A stretch of 64,000 nt of DNA from Antarctobacter albus (GCF_900101505.1 NZ_FMZI01000012.1:62001-126000), one strand, 5' to 3'; numbered from the stretch's first letter, positions 37,461 to 46,556 are shown. Program-made: numbers and translations. The notes: generated by a model not told the origin, from the letters alone.

Positions 37461-38429
37461 ATGAAACTGAGCACGTTCCTTGCGACCACCGCCGCCCTCG
37501 CCATCGGCGCATCGGCCGTCTACGCCGAAGGCGCGGACATCTTCGTCATCGGCGGCAAGCCCGACGATCCGTTCTGGTCGATCGTCAAGCGCGGCGCCGA
37601 AGACGCGGCCCTCGTGGTCGAGGCACAGGGCGGCTCCGTCACCTGGCTGGGCCCGCAGAACTACGACAACCTCGGCGTGGACGCGGCGGAACTGATCCGC
37701 CAGGCCATCGACCAGGGCGCCGATGGCGTCATCGGCCCGAACTGGGTCCCCGAGGCGATGGACCCGGCCTTTCAGGCGGTCGTGGACGCGGGCATCCCGC
37801 TGGTCATCTACAACGCCGGCGGCCTCGAGGCCGCCGACCGGCTGGGCGCGCTGAACTACGTCGGCGCGGTCGATTACCTGGCCGGTGTCGCCGGCGGCGA
37901 ATGGCTGGGCAACAACGGCGGGACCGTCGGGCTCTGCGTCAACTCGCTGCCCGGCGCGGCCAATATCGAGGATTACTGCAACGGGTTCGCCGAGGGCATG
38001 GAGAACACCGGCCACACCGCGACCACCCTGCCCCTGCCCGCGACCGCCCAGGGCAACGTGACCGCCGTGGCCCAGGCCGTGCGCGCGCACCTGCTGCAGA
38101 ACCCGGACATCAACGCCGTCTTCGCCACCGCGAACCTCGATGCCGTCGGCATCGTCCAGGGAATCCAGCAGGCGGGCAAGGCCGGCCAGGTGCAGATCTG
38201 CGGCATCAACTTCGACGAGGCGATCCTGACCAACATCAAGAGCGGTCAGCAGGCCTGCGCCATCGACCAGCAAGGGTATCAGCAGGGCTTCTACGCCGTG
38301 TCGATCCTGAACGGACACATCAACTACGGCCTGTCGATCCCGACTCGCGAGATCCTGACCGGCCCCGGCGTCGTCGATGCGTCGAACATCGACGCCACCA
38401 TGCTGGGTGCGGGCAAGGGCACGCGCTGA
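37461..38429 (+). CDS. Ribose/rhizopine-type ABC transporter substrate-binding protein (MocB-like)
   Basis: A 322-residue periplasmic-binding protein of the RbsB class, with a Sec signal (MKLSTFLATTAALAIGASAV, cut after VYA). Sugar-binding fold blocks include KPDDPFWSIVKRGAEDAALV, QAIDQGADGVIGPNWVPEAM and NINAVFATANLDAVG-like DINAVFATANLDAVGIV. In moc-type clusters such a protein binds rhizopine or inositol-like compounds. It is followed by two permeases and one ATPase. Confidence 0.9.
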   Translation: MKLSTFLATTAALAIGASAVYAEGADIFVIGGKPDDPFWSIVKRGAEDAALVVEAQGGSVTWLGPQNYDNLGVDAAELIRQAIDQGADGVIGPNWVPEAMDPAFQAVVDAGIPLVIYNAGGLEAADRLGALNYVGAVDYLAGVAGGEWLGNNGGTVGLCVNSLPGAANIEDYCNGFAEGMENTGHTATTLPLPATAQGNVTAVAQAVRAHLLQNPDINAVFATANLDAVGIVQGIQQAGKAGQVQICGINFDEAILTNIKSGQQACAIDQQGYQQGFYAVSILNGHINYGLSIPTREILTGPGVVDASNIDATMLGAGKGTR

Positions 38430-38526
38430 GCGCCCCACGGGCACCGGGCCGCGCCGCCGCGCGCGGCCCATCCTTCACGACAAACGGGAGGCCGGGCGCC
38501 TTTGACGCGACCGGAACGGGAGAGAC

Positions 38527-39546
38527 ATGTCACCTGACGCGCCAAGAACCAGCGGCCCAGCCGCGAGCATCGGCAACCTGATCCGCCGGCCCGAATTCGG
38601 AACCCTGATCGGGACGATCGTCGTCTACGCCTTCTTCGCCAGCCTCGGCGGCAAGGTGTTTCTCGGCGCGCCCGGCTGGTCCGCCTTCCTGACGATGGCG
38701 GCCGAGGTCGGCATCATCGCCCTCCCCGTCGGCCTGTTGATGATCGCCGGAGAGCTGGACATTTCCGTGGGCGCCGTCGTACCCGCCGCCGCGCTGACCT
38801 GCGCGTTGGTGTCCGGCCACTACGATCTGCCCACCTGGTACGGCGTCCTTGCCGGGCTCGCGGTCGGGCTGATGATCGGTTTCATCAACGGCTACCTGGT
38901 GTCGCGCACCGCGATCCCCTCGCTCATCATCACCATCGGCACGATGTTCGGCACGATGGGCCTGACCCTGGGACTGACGGTGCTGATCGCGGGATCGACC
39001 GGGGTCTTCATGACGCCCGACCCGGTGGCCAAGCTGATGCTGGGCGAGTCCATCAACTTCATGTTTCGCGTCACCATCTTCTGGTGGCTGGGCTTTGCCC
39101 TGGTGATCTACTACCTGCTGCACGTCGCGCCCTGGGGGAACTGGGTCTTTGCCCTGGGCGGCGACCGCGACAGCGCGCGCAATGCCGGCATCCCGATCCG
39201 CCGCGTGACCATCGGCCTCTACATGCTCAGCGGTTTTGCAGCGGCCTTTGTCGGCGTCAGCCAGGTGCTGACCTTCGGCAGCGCGCAGGTCGCGGCGGGA
39301 CAGGCCTTCATCTTCAACTCGATCATGTGCGTGGTCATCGGCGGCGTGCTGCTGACCGGCGGTGCCGGGTCGGTGGTGGGCATCGTGCTGGGCACACTGA
39401 CCTTTTCCATCGTCAACCAGGGCATCTTCTTCAGCGGACTCGATCCGAACTACGGCAGCATCATCATCGGGGCGCTCCTGCTGATCGCGGTGATGTCCAA
39501 CGACACCTTCCGCAAGCTCGCCCTGAGCTACGCGACCAAGAAGTGA
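38527..39546 (+). CDS. Ribose-type ABC transporter permease 1
   Basis: A 339-residue RbsC-type inner-membrane permease with many hydrophobic helices. The conserved ribose-permease region is seen as VGLLMIAGELDISVGAVVPA and LVSRTAIPSLIITIGTMFG, with GDRDSARNAGIPIRRVTIGL in the coupling part. It lies 97 bp after the binding protein gene across a GC-rich hairpin, which fits excess binding protein. It is paired with the next permease, so the channel is probably a heterodimer. Confidence 0.9.
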   Translation: MSPDAPRTSGPAASIGNLIRRPEFGTLIGTIVVYAFFASLGGKVFLGAPGWSAFLTMAAEVGIIALPVGLLMIAGELDISVGAVVPAAALTCALVSGHYDLPTWYGVLAGLAVGLMIGFINGYLVSRTAIPSLIITIGTMFGTMGLTLGLTVLIAGSTGVFMTPDPVAKLMLGESINFMFRVTIFWWLGFALVIYYLLHVAPWGNWVFALGGDRDSARNAGIPIRRVTIGLYMLSGFAAAFVGVSQVLTFGSAQVAAGQAFIFNSIMCVVIGGVLLTGGAGSVVGIVLGTLTFSIVNQGIFFSGLDPNYGSIIIGALLLIAVMSNDTFRKLALSYATKK

Positions 39547-39556
39547 GGCCGGGACC

Positions 39557-40555
39557 ATGACAGACCTCTTCGGAACCTTCCTGCGCAAGCCCGCCGCGGG
39601 CGCCATCCTCAGCCTGGTCGGCGTGATCGCCTTCTTCGTGATCTTCGGCGGCGTGGACCTGGGCAAACTGGCGGGCGCCGCCAGCTGGGTGAACTTTGCA
39701 GCCAACCTCGGGATCGTGGCCATTCCGGTGGGCATGCTGATGATCGCGGGCGAGCTGGACATCTCGATCGGGGCGATGATCCCGGCGGGGTCGATGACCA
39801 CCGCCATCGTCTCGGGCCATTACGAACTGCCCATCGCCGTCGGCATGATCTGCGCGCTGGGTCTGGGCGTGATCGTGGGCACGATCAACGGCGTGCTGGC
39901 CAACCGCACCACGGTCCCCTCGCTGATCATCACGCTGGGCACGCTGGTCGCCATGCAGGGTGTCGTCCTGGCCGCCGCCAAGATCCTGACCGGCAAGGCC
40001 AGCGTCGCGCTGACCGCCCCGGACTGGGCCAAATTCACCTTTGGCCAGCTGATCGGCGGCAGCCACCAGGTCATCATCCTGTGGTGGATCGCGCTGGCGC
40101 TGGTCCTGTGGTTCGTGATGCATGCCACGCGCTACGGCAACTGGATCTTCGCGATGGGCGGCGACAAGGACAGCGCCCGCAACGCCGGCATTCCCGTCCG
40201 CCAGATGACCGTCGCGCTCTTCATCCTGTCGGCCACGGCCGCCAGTTTTACCGGCATGTGCCAGGCGATCCTGTTCAATTCGGCCCAGGTCTCGGGCGGC
40301 ATGAACATCATCTTCAACGTGATCGTCAGCGTCGTCGTCGGCGGCACCCTGCTGACCGGCGGCTTTGGCTCTGTGGCCGGGATCTTCTTTGGCACGCTCA
40401 CCTTCGCGGTGGTCAACCAGGGCATCTACTTTACCCAGATCGACCGCAACTGGTCGAACCTGATCATCGGGGTGATGCTGCTGGTGGCCGTCGCCATGAA
40501 CGAAAACTTCCGGACCCTGGCGATGACCGCCGTCCGCAAGAAGAAACCCGCTTGA
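39557..40555 (+). CDS. Ribose-type ABC transporter permease 2
   Basis: A 332-residue RbsC-type permease, clearly paralogous to the one upstream: VGMLMIAGELDISIGAMIPA, LANRTTVPSLIITLGTLVAM and GDKDSARNAGIPVRQMTVAL. It begins 10 bp after the first permease stop. Two different permeases with a single-domain ATPase is an uncommon but known variant of the ribose family. Confidence 0.9.
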   Translation: MTDLFGTFLRKPAAGAILSLVGVIAFFVIFGGVDLGKLAGAASWVNFAANLGIVAIPVGMLMIAGELDISIGAMIPAGSMTTAIVSGHYELPIAVGMICALGLGVIVGTINGVLANRTTVPSLIITLGTLVAMQGVVLAAAKILTGKASVALTAPDWAKFTFGQLIGGSHQVIILWWIALALVLWFVMHATRYGNWIFAMGGDKDSARNAGIPVRQMTVALFILSATAASFTGMCQAILFNSAQVSGGMNIIFNVIVSVVVGGTLLTGGFGSVAGIFFGTLTFAVVNQGIYFTQIDRNWSNLIIGVMLLVAVAMNENFRTLAMTAVRKKKPA

Positions 40556-40572
40556 GAGGGAGGCCCGGACCA

Positions 40573-41397
40573 ATGGCTGACAAGACCCCCGTGATCGAAC
40601 TTCGCAATGTCGACAAGAGTTTCGGCCCCATCGACGTGCTGCATGAAATCTCGCTCAAGGTGAACGAGGGCGAGGTGCTCTGCCTGCTGGGCGACAATGG
40701 CGCTGGCAAGTCGACGCTGATCAAGACACTGGCCGGCGTGCATCAACCCACCCGCGGAGAGATCCTGCTGGACGGCCAGCCGGTGCGCTTTTCCCGGCCC
40801 AAGCAGGCACAGGAAATGGGCATTGCCACGGTGCACCAGTTCGGCGGCACCTTTCCCCTGATGTCCATCGGGCGCAGCTTTTTCGCCGGAGTCGAACCGA
40901 CCCGGGGCTGGGGGCCGTTCAAGGTCTACGACCGCAAGACCGCCAACCGGATCGCCGTCGAGGCGGTGCAGAACTTCGGCATCACCCGCATCGACGACGG
41001 CGACCGCCTGGTCGGCGGCCTGTCGGGCGGGGAACGGCAGTCGCTGGCCATCGCCCGCGCGGTGCATTTCGGCGCCCGCGTGCTGATCCTCGACGAGCCG
41101 ACCGCCGCGCTGGGGGTGAAACAGGCCGCCCATGTCCTGCGCATCGTGAACGAGGCCAAGCGGCGCGGGCTGGCGGTGATCTTCATCACCCACCAGGTCA
41201 TGCACGCGATGGCCGTGGGCGATCATTTCGCCGTCCTGATCCGTGGCGCCATCGCCGCCGACTTCCGCAAGGGCGAGAAGACCCGCGAGGAAATCGCCGA
41301 CCTGATGGCCGGTGGCGAAAGCATGGCCGACCTGGAATCCAGCATCGAAGGCTACATGGAAAGCCATGACGGCCATGTGCCGCCGCCGGTGCACTGA
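40573..41397 (+). CDS. Ribose-type ABC transporter ATP-binding protein
   Basis: A 274-residue single-domain ATPase: Walker A LLGDNGAGKSTLIKTLAG, Q-loop VHQFGGTFPLM, signature LSGGERQSLAIARAV, Walker B VLILDEPTAAL and H-loop VIFITHQV. Most ribose importers have a double ATPase (RbsA); this half-size form must dimerise, as in FrcA-like and moc-type systems. Start ATG at 40573, 17 bp after permease 2. Confidence 0.9.
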   Translation: MADKTPVIELRNVDKSFGPIDVLHEISLKVNEGEVLCLLGDNGAGKSTLIKTLAGVHQPTRGEILLDGQPVRFSRPKQAQEMGIATVHQFGGTFPLMSIGRSFFAGVEPTRGWGPFKVYDRKTANRIAVEAVQNFGITRIDDGDRLVGGLSGGERQSLAIARAVHFGARVLILDEPTAALGVKQAAHVLRIVNEAKRRGLAVIFITHQVMHAMAVGDHFAVLIRGAIAADFRKGEKTREEIADLMAGGESMADLESSIEGYMESHDGHVPPPVH

Positions 41398-41490
41398 GGT
41401 CTTTCACATCATGCAAACGCCCTCGTGGCGTTTGACGGCAACGCGTTCGCGGGCATCCTTCGCGAACCCAATATCATGACGGAGCACAAG

Positions 41491-42495
41491 ATGAGCATTC
41501 GCATCGCCGTGATCGGCGCGGGACTGATGGGGGCCGATCACGCCGCAATCGTGGCAGAGGACCTGCCCGGGGCCACCCTTCAGTTGGTCTGCGACATGGA
41601 CGCCGCCCGCGCGCGCGCGGTGGCTGACAGGCTGGGCGCCACCGATGTCTCGACCGATCCAGAGGCCGCCATCGCCCGCGACGATGTCGACGCGGTCATC
41701 ATTGCCAGCCCCGATTTCACCCATGCGCCGCTCAGCACGGCCTCTATCCGCGCGGGCAAGCGGGTGCTCTGCGAGAAACCCCTGTCGCAATCGCCGCAAG
41801 AATGCATCGAGGTCATGCAGGCCGAAGAGGCCGCGGGGGCCAAACACGTCATGCTGGGCTTCATGCGCCGCTACGACCAGTCCTACGTCGAGATGAAAGA
41901 GGCGCTGACAGGCGGCCAGCTGGGCCGCGCGCTGATGATGCACAACTTTCACCGCAACGTGGAAACCCCGGCGGCCGATTTCACCGGCGCGATGGCGATC
42001 ACCAATTCCGCGCCGCATGAGTTCGACGTGGTCCGCCACGTCCTGAACTGCGACTACACCGCGATCTCTGCCTACCAGCCCCGGCGATCGGACTCCGTGG
42101 TGGCCCCGGTCGTCATGGTGCTGGAAACCGATGACGGCCAGCTTGTGACCATCGAGGTCAACAACAACGCCGCCTACGGATACGACGTGCGCGCGGAACT
42201 GGTGGGCGAGCAGGGCAGCATCGCCACGAACAACGTCGCCTACACCCGCACCGACATGAAACTGGCCGCCGCCACCCGCTACGAGGCCGACTGGCGCGGG
42301 CGCTACCACGAGGCCTACGTCCGCCAGAACCGCGACTTCCTGCGCTTTGTCGAAACCGGCGCCTTCCCGGCGACGGCTGCGGATTGCTGGGACGGCTACT
42401 GCGCCGCGCAGGTCGCGCAGACCGGCGTCACCGCGCTGGAAACAGGTCGGAAATGCGCGGTCCAGATGATCGCCAAACCGGAGTTCTACGCATGA
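41491..42495 (+). CDS. Gfo/Idh/MocA family dehydrogenase
   Basis: A 334-residue NAD(P)-dependent oxidoreductase. The Rossmann start is IRIAVIGAGLMGADHAAIVA and the family motif CEKPLSQSPQECIEVM contains the conserved Glu-Lys-Pro. The catalytic His region is SAPHEFDVVRHVL. It is close to MocA and inositol 2-dehydrogenases and probably oxidises the imported cyclitol or sugar. The ATG at 41491 is chosen because GGAG stands 6 bp before it; an earlier ATG at 41476 is possible. Its stop overlaps the next start by ATGA. Confidence 0.9.
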   Translation: MSIRIAVIGAGLMGADHAAIVAEDLPGATLQLVCDMDAARARAVADRLGATDVSTDPEAAIARDDVDAVIIASPDFTHAPLSTASIRAGKRVLCEKPLSQSPQECIEVMQAEEAAGAKHVMLGFMRRYDQSYVEMKEALTGGQLGRALMMHNFHRNVETPAADFTGAMAITNSAPHEFDVVRHVLNCDYTAISAYQPRRSDSVVAPVVMVLETDDGQLVTIEVNNNAAYGYDVRAELVGEQGSIATNNVAYTRTDMKLAAATRYEADWRGRYHEAYVRQNRDFLRFVETGAFPATAADCWDGYCAAQVAQTGVTALETGRKCAVQMIAKPEFYA

Positions 42496-43451
42496 AACTT
42501 GGCTTTGTCTCCGACAGTCTCGGCGCCATGTCGCTGGACGACATGCTGGCCCATGCCCGGCGCATGGGTGTATCCGGCATCGAGGTGAACACCTGCGGCT
42601 GGACCACCGCACCGCATTTCGACCTGGCCAAGATGCTGGGCAATAGCGCCGCGCAAAAGGCCTATCGACAGAAATTCGCGGATCACGGGCTGGAGATCAT
42701 CAGCCTGAATGCCAACGGCAACCCGCTGCATCCCACCGACCGGACCCAGGGGGATGCCCTGTTGGACACGATACGCACCGCCGGCGAAATGGGGATCGAG
42801 ACGGTCTGCACCATGTCCGGCCTGCCCGCGGGCGCACCCGGCGACACCATGCCGAACTGGGTGGTCTCCTCCTGGCCGCCGGAGACGCAGGAGATCCTGC
42901 GCTTTCAATGGGACGATGTGCTTTTGCCGTTCTGGGAGGGCGTCGCCGCCGTCGCCCGCGAAAGCGGCGTGAAACGGATCGCGCTGGAGCTGCACGGCAA
43001 CCAATGCGTCTACAACGTGCCCTCGCTGTTCAAGCTGCGCGAGGCCATCGGCCCGGTGATCGGCGCCAACCTGGACCCCAGCCACCTGATGTGGATGGGC
43101 GCCGACCCGCTGGTCGCCGCCGAGGCGCTGGGAGAGGCCATCTACCACGTCCACGCCAAGGACACGCTTCTGAACGCGCCGGTGCAGGCGACGACATCGC
43201 TGCTGGAAAACGGCTCTCTCATGGATATCCCGGCGCGCAGCTGGTCCTACATCACGCTGGGTTTTGGCCACGGCGAGGAATGGTGGCGGCAGTTCTGCTA
43301 CCGGCTGCGGATGGCGGGTTACGACGGCTGGCTGTCGATCGAACACGAGGACGTCCTGCTGAACGCGCTCGAAGGGTTGGAGAAATCCGTGGCGCTCCTG
43401 CAGAACGTGATGCCCTCGGCCCCGGCCGATTTCAAACCGCAGGAGATCTGA
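42492..43451 (+). CDS. Xylose isomerase-like TIM-barrel protein (MocC/IolE-like)
   Basis: A 319-residue sugar phosphate isomerase/epimerase family protein (AP_endonuc_2 fold). It begins MKLGFVSDSLGAMSLDDMLA and shows metal-site regions IALELHGNQCVYNVPSL, GANLDPSHLMWMG, YHVHAKDTLLN and WLSIEHEDVLLN. Close relatives include MocC of rhizopine catabolism and IolE/IolI enzymes that dehydrate or isomerise inosose. It overlaps the MocA-like gene by 4 bp and is followed 4 bp later by the desaturase gene. Confidence 0.86.
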   Translation: MKLGFVSDSLGAMSLDDMLAHARRMGVSGIEVNTCGWTTAPHFDLAKMLGNSAAQKAYRQKFADHGLEIISLNANGNPLHPTDRTQGDALLDTIRTAGEMGIETVCTMSGLPAGAPGDTMPNWVVSSWPPETQEILRFQWDDVLLPFWEGVAAVARESGVKRIALELHGNQCVYNVPSLFKLREAIGPVIGANLDPSHLMWMGADPLVAAEALGEAIYHVHAKDTLLNAPVQATTSLLENGSLMDIPARSWSYITLGFGHGEEWWRQFCYRLRMAGYDGWLSIEHEDVLLNALEGLEKSVALLQNVMPSAPADFKPQEI

Positions 43452-43455
43452 GCCA

Positions 43456-44517
43456 ATGCCCCGCGACTACAGCCTGACCGGGCCGGATGCCCGCCGCGCC
43501 GTCGATGCGGGGCTGGTGACCGAGGACTGGTACAGAACGCCCATCGACCGCAAGCAGATGAAGGCGCTGATGAAACGTGCCGATCAGCCCGCCATCCGCG
43601 ACACGATCCTTCTGTTCGGGCTGATGGTGGTCCTTGCAGGGATCGCCATCGCGCTGATGCCCTCATGGTGGTCCGTGCCCTTCTGGCTTGCCTATGGCGT
43701 GCTTTATGGGTCGGCGATGGACTCGCGCTGGCACGAATGCGGGCACGGCACCGCCTTCAAGACGCGCTGGATGAACCAGCTTGTCTACCAGGTCGCCTGT
43801 TTCTGCATGATGCGCGACCCGTGGTGCTGGAAATACAGCCACGCCCGGCACCATTCCGACACGATCATCGTGGGCCGCGATCCGGAAATCGCCATCATGC
43901 GGCCGGTCGTGGCGCTCAAGGTCGCCTCGAACCTTCTGGGGCTGGTCGATGTGCCCGACGGGCTGCGCCGCATGGTCGTCCATGCCTCTGGCCGGATGCT
44001 GCCGGACGAGGAGACCTATGTCGAAGCGGTCTTTTACCCGAAAACCTTCCGCACCGCGCGGATCTGGCTGGCGATCTACGCGCTGACCGTCCTGACCGCC
44101 GTCCTGTTCCTGTCCTGGGTCCCGTTGCTGCTGATCGGCCTGCCGCGCCTGTACGGCTGCTGGCACATGGTCCTGACCGGCTGGCTGCAACACGGCGGGC
44201 TGGACGACAACGCGCTGGATCACCGGCTCAACAGCCGCACGGTCTACATGAACCCGGTCAGCCGCTTCATCTACTGGAACATGAACTACCACGTCGAACA
44301 CCACATGTTCCCGCTGGTGCCCTATTACCGCCTGCCGGAGCTGCACCGGGTCTGCGCCTTTGATTTCCCGGCGCCGAACAGATCGATCCCGCAGGCCTTT
44401 GCCGAGATGCTGCCAGTGCTCTGGCGCCAGCGGCACGACCCCGATTTCCACCTGCGCCGTCCCCTGCCCGACAGCGCCCACCCCTACCACGACGGCCCGC
44501 GCGCCAGCGCCGGCTGA
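43456..44517 (+). CDS. Fatty acid desaturase family oxygenase (MocD-like)
   Basis: A 353-residue membrane diiron protein with three histidine boxes, HECGHG (about residue 95), HARHHSD (about 130) and NYHVEHHMFP (about 275), and four or more hydrophobic segments. In rhizopine catabolism MocD is the oxygenase that with ferredoxin MocE removes the O-methyl group of L-3-O-methyl-scyllo-inosamine. The next gene here encodes a MocE-like Rieske ferredoxin, so a demethylase pair is likely. No reductase gene follows. A lipid desaturase role is the alternative. Confidence 0.85.
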   Translation: MPRDYSLTGPDARRAVDAGLVTEDWYRTPIDRKQMKALMKRADQPAIRDTILLFGLMVVLAGIAIALMPSWWSVPFWLAYGVLYGSAMDSRWHECGHGTAFKTRWMNQLVYQVACFCMMRDPWCWKYSHARHHSDTIIVGRDPEIAIMRPVVALKVASNLLGLVDVPDGLRRMVVHASGRMLPDEETYVEAVFYPKTFRTARIWLAIYALTVLTAVLFLSWVPLLLIGLPRLYGCWHMVLTGWLQHGGLDDNALDHRLNSRTVYMNPVSRFIYWNMNYHVEHHMFPLVPYYRLPELHRVCAFDFPAPNRSIPQAFAEMLPVLWRQRHDPDFHLRRPLPDSAHPYHDGPRASAG

Positions 44518-44535
44518 CAGACCAAGGAGACCCCA

Positions 44536-44847
44536 ATGGCAGACTGGATTGACGCCTGTGCCGCAAGCGACATCGACGAAGAGGACGTGATCCGTTTCGA
44601 TCACGGCAGCCGGACTTTCGTGATCGTGCGCGACCACCAGGACAACTACTATTGCACCGACGGGCTGTGCACCCACGAGGACGTGCACCTTGAAGACGGG
44701 CTGGTGGTCGAGGCGACCATCGAATGCCCCAAGCATTCGTCGATCTTCGACTGTTCCACCGGAGAGGTGGAAACGCCGCCCGCCTGCGAGAACCTGCACA
44801 CCTATCCCACCAAGGTCGAGAACGGCCGCGTCTTCGTCGAACTGTGA
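44536..44847 (+). CDS. Rieske [2Fe-2S] ferredoxin (MocE-like)
   Basis: A 103-residue soluble Rieske ferredoxin. The cluster ligands are Cys45 and His47 in CTHEDVHL and Cys64 and His67 in CPKHSSIFD. Length and motif spacing fit oxygenase ferredoxins such as MocE. It lies 18 bp after the desaturase gene and should feed electrons to it. The matching ferredoxin reductase (MocF) is not in this operon, so a reductase from elsewhere must serve it. Confidence 0.92.
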   Translation: MADWIDACAASDIDEEDVIRFDHGSRTFVIVRDHQDNYYCTDGLCTHEDVHLEDGLVVEATIECPKHSSIFDCSTGEVETPPACENLHTYPTKVENGRVFVEL

Positions 44848-44940
44848 GGCGGCGACCCGGCCCCGGCCCCGGACCCGACCTGGGGCCGCGGGCCAATCTG
44901 ACAGTCCGATCCGTCGGCCCCCCACACGAAAGGAAAGCGC

Positions 44941-45714
44941 ATGACCTTCCAACTCGCCGCCTGCGCGGAAATGCTCTGGCTGGACAAGCCCATCGCCTGG
45001 CGCGCCGCGCGCCTGCACGAGATGGGCTTTGGCGTCGGTCTCTGGAACTGGCCCGAATGGGACCTGGATGCACTGGAAAAAACCGGCGCCAGTTTCACCA
45101 TCATGAACGGCTATCTGCGCGGCCGCCTGTCGGATGCCGAAGGCGCCGACCTGCTGGTGAACTCCGCCCGTGAAACCGCGCAGGTCGGCAAGCGGCTGGG
45201 CGTCGCGCGGCTGAACCTGCACGGCACCGGCCTGGGCGACGGCGGCCTGCCGATCCCGCAGCACACGGCCTATGCCCCCGGCATGTGGCTGCGCGCGCGC
45301 GATACGCTGCACCGGATCTGCGACATGGCCGAGGAAGAGGGCGTGACCTTCACCCTGGAGAACCTCAACCTGCGCGAACATCCGGGCTGTCCCTTCAACA
45401 CGAGCGCCGACGTGCTGTCGCTGGTCTCGGCGGTGGACCGGCCGCAGCTGCGCATCAACCTCGATCTGTACCACACCCAGATCGGCGAGGGTGACGTGAT
45501 CCGCTGGGCCGAGGCCTGCCTGCCCTGGATCGGAGAATACCAGGTCGCCGACAACCCGGGCCGGTTCGAGCCGGGGACCGGAGAGATGAACTATCCCGTC
45601 ATCGCCCGCGCGCTGGCCGACATGGGCTATGATGGCCCGGTCGCCTTCGAGGGCTATGCCAAGACCGATCCCGAAACCGCGCTGGAGGCCTTCCGCGCGG
45701 CCTTCACGGTCTGA
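44941..45714 (+). CDS. Hydroxypyruvate isomerase-like TIM-barrel protein
   Basis: A 257-residue sugar phosphate isomerase/epimerase of the Hyi type: ARLHEMGFGVGLWNWPEWDL, RLNLHGTGLGDGG, FTLENLNLREHPGCPF, INLDLYHTQIGEGD and VADNPGRFEPGTGEMNYPVI. The Glu, Asp, His and Glu metal ligands at strand ends appear kept. It follows the ferredoxin gene after 93 bp. Hydroxypyruvate isomerisation or another keto-aldose step in breakdown of the imported substrate is probable. Confidence 0.86.
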   Translation: MTFQLAACAEMLWLDKPIAWRAARLHEMGFGVGLWNWPEWDLDALEKTGASFTIMNGYLRGRLSDAEGADLLVNSARETAQVGKRLGVARLNLHGTGLGDGGLPIPQHTAYAPGMWLRARDTLHRICDMAEEEGVTFTLENLNLREHPGCPFNTSADVLSLVSAVDRPQLRINLDLYHTQIGEGDVIRWAEACLPWIGEYQVADNPGRFEPGTGEMNYPVIARALADMGYDGPVAFEGYAKTDPETALEAFRAAFTV

Positions 45715-45731
45715 CGTCAAGGAACGATCCC

Positions 45732-46556
45732 ATGAGCATCTACCACAACCGTCCGCTTGTCTCGGACATCCGCGCCATGAAGAAACGCGGCGAAAAGATC
45801 TCGATGCTTTTCGTCACCACCCCAGACGAGGCCGCCGCGGCCGCCGAAGCCGGCATCCACATGCTGTCGATCGAGGGCCGGTTCTTCGACGCTGAAATGC
45901 GCGAGGCGGCGGGCGACTGTTTCGTCCAGGTCGGCCTGCCCTACGGCGGCTGGGGCAGTTTCCAAGGCCGCCCGCTGGCCACCGGAGAGGACTACTTGCG
46001 CGCCGCCTTCCACTACGCGGCGCTTGGCGGCGACGCGGTCTATTGCGCGGCCTCCTACGACATCCAGAAACTGCTGTGCGACAATCACATCGCGGTGGTG
46101 GGCCACATCGGCCTGATCCCGTCCTACATCACCTGGACCGGTTGGCGCGCGGTGGGCAAGACTGCCGACGAGGCGCTGGCCCTGTGGCACCATACGCAGA
46201 TGCTGGAACGTATCGGCGTCTTCGGCGCCGAGCTGGAAGTCGTGCCGGACCGCGTGGCCAGGTACCTGACCGAAAACTCCTCGCTGGTCATGCTGGGCAT
46301 GGGGGCGGGTAAATACGCCGATGCGCAGTATCTCTTTACCGAGGATGTCTGTGGCTATGGCAAGACCCACAAGCCGCGCCACGGCAAGACCTACCGCAAC
46401 TTCGCGCCCGAGCTGGAAAGACTGCAGGCCGAACGCATCGCCGCCTTCAGGGAATACAAGGCCGACGTGGACAGTGGCGGGTATCCGGCGGATCAGCACA
46501 GCGTCACGATCCAGGACGCCGAGTTCGACGCCTTCATGGCCGCGGCCCGCGCCTGA
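45732..46556 (+). CDS. PanB-like (ketopantoate hydroxymethyltransferase fold) protein, divergent
   Basis: A 274-residue protein with the PanB opening SDIRAMKKRGEKISMLFVTT and the mid-protein region VVGHIGLIPSYITWTGWRAV, matching the HLGLTPQ region of PanB. The metal-binding GDS motif of true PanB is replaced by IEGRFFD, and the second acidic ligand region also differs, so a different reaction is expected. PanB itself adds a hydroxymethyl group from methylene-tetrahydrofolate. It lies 18 bp after the isomerase gene and is the last gene of the operon. Confidence 0.75.
   Translation: MSIYHNRPLVSDIRAMKKRGEKISMLFVTTPDEAAAAAEAGIHMLSIEGRFFDAEMREAAGDCFVQVGLPYGGWGSFQGRPLATGEDYLRAAFHYAALGGDAVYCAASYDIQKLLCDNHIAVVGHIGLIPSYITWTGWRAVGKTADEALALWHHTQMLERIGVFGAELEVVPDRVARYLTENSSLVMLGMGAGKYADAQYLFTEDVCGYGKTHKPRHGKTYRNFAPELERLQAERIAAFREYKADVDSGGYPADQHSVTIQDAEFDAFMAAARA

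Noticed and set aside
37461-41397. Plain ribose transporter
   Set aside because: The RbsB/RbsC-type proteins fit, but there is no ribokinase or RbsD, the ATPase is half-size and the neighbours are MocA/C/D/E-like, so a cyclitol-type substrate is more likely.
43663-45720. Minus-strand open frame opposite the desaturase, ferredoxin and isomerase genes
   Set aside because: It crosses three genuine genes and intergenic DNA on the other strand, and no domain is recognisable.
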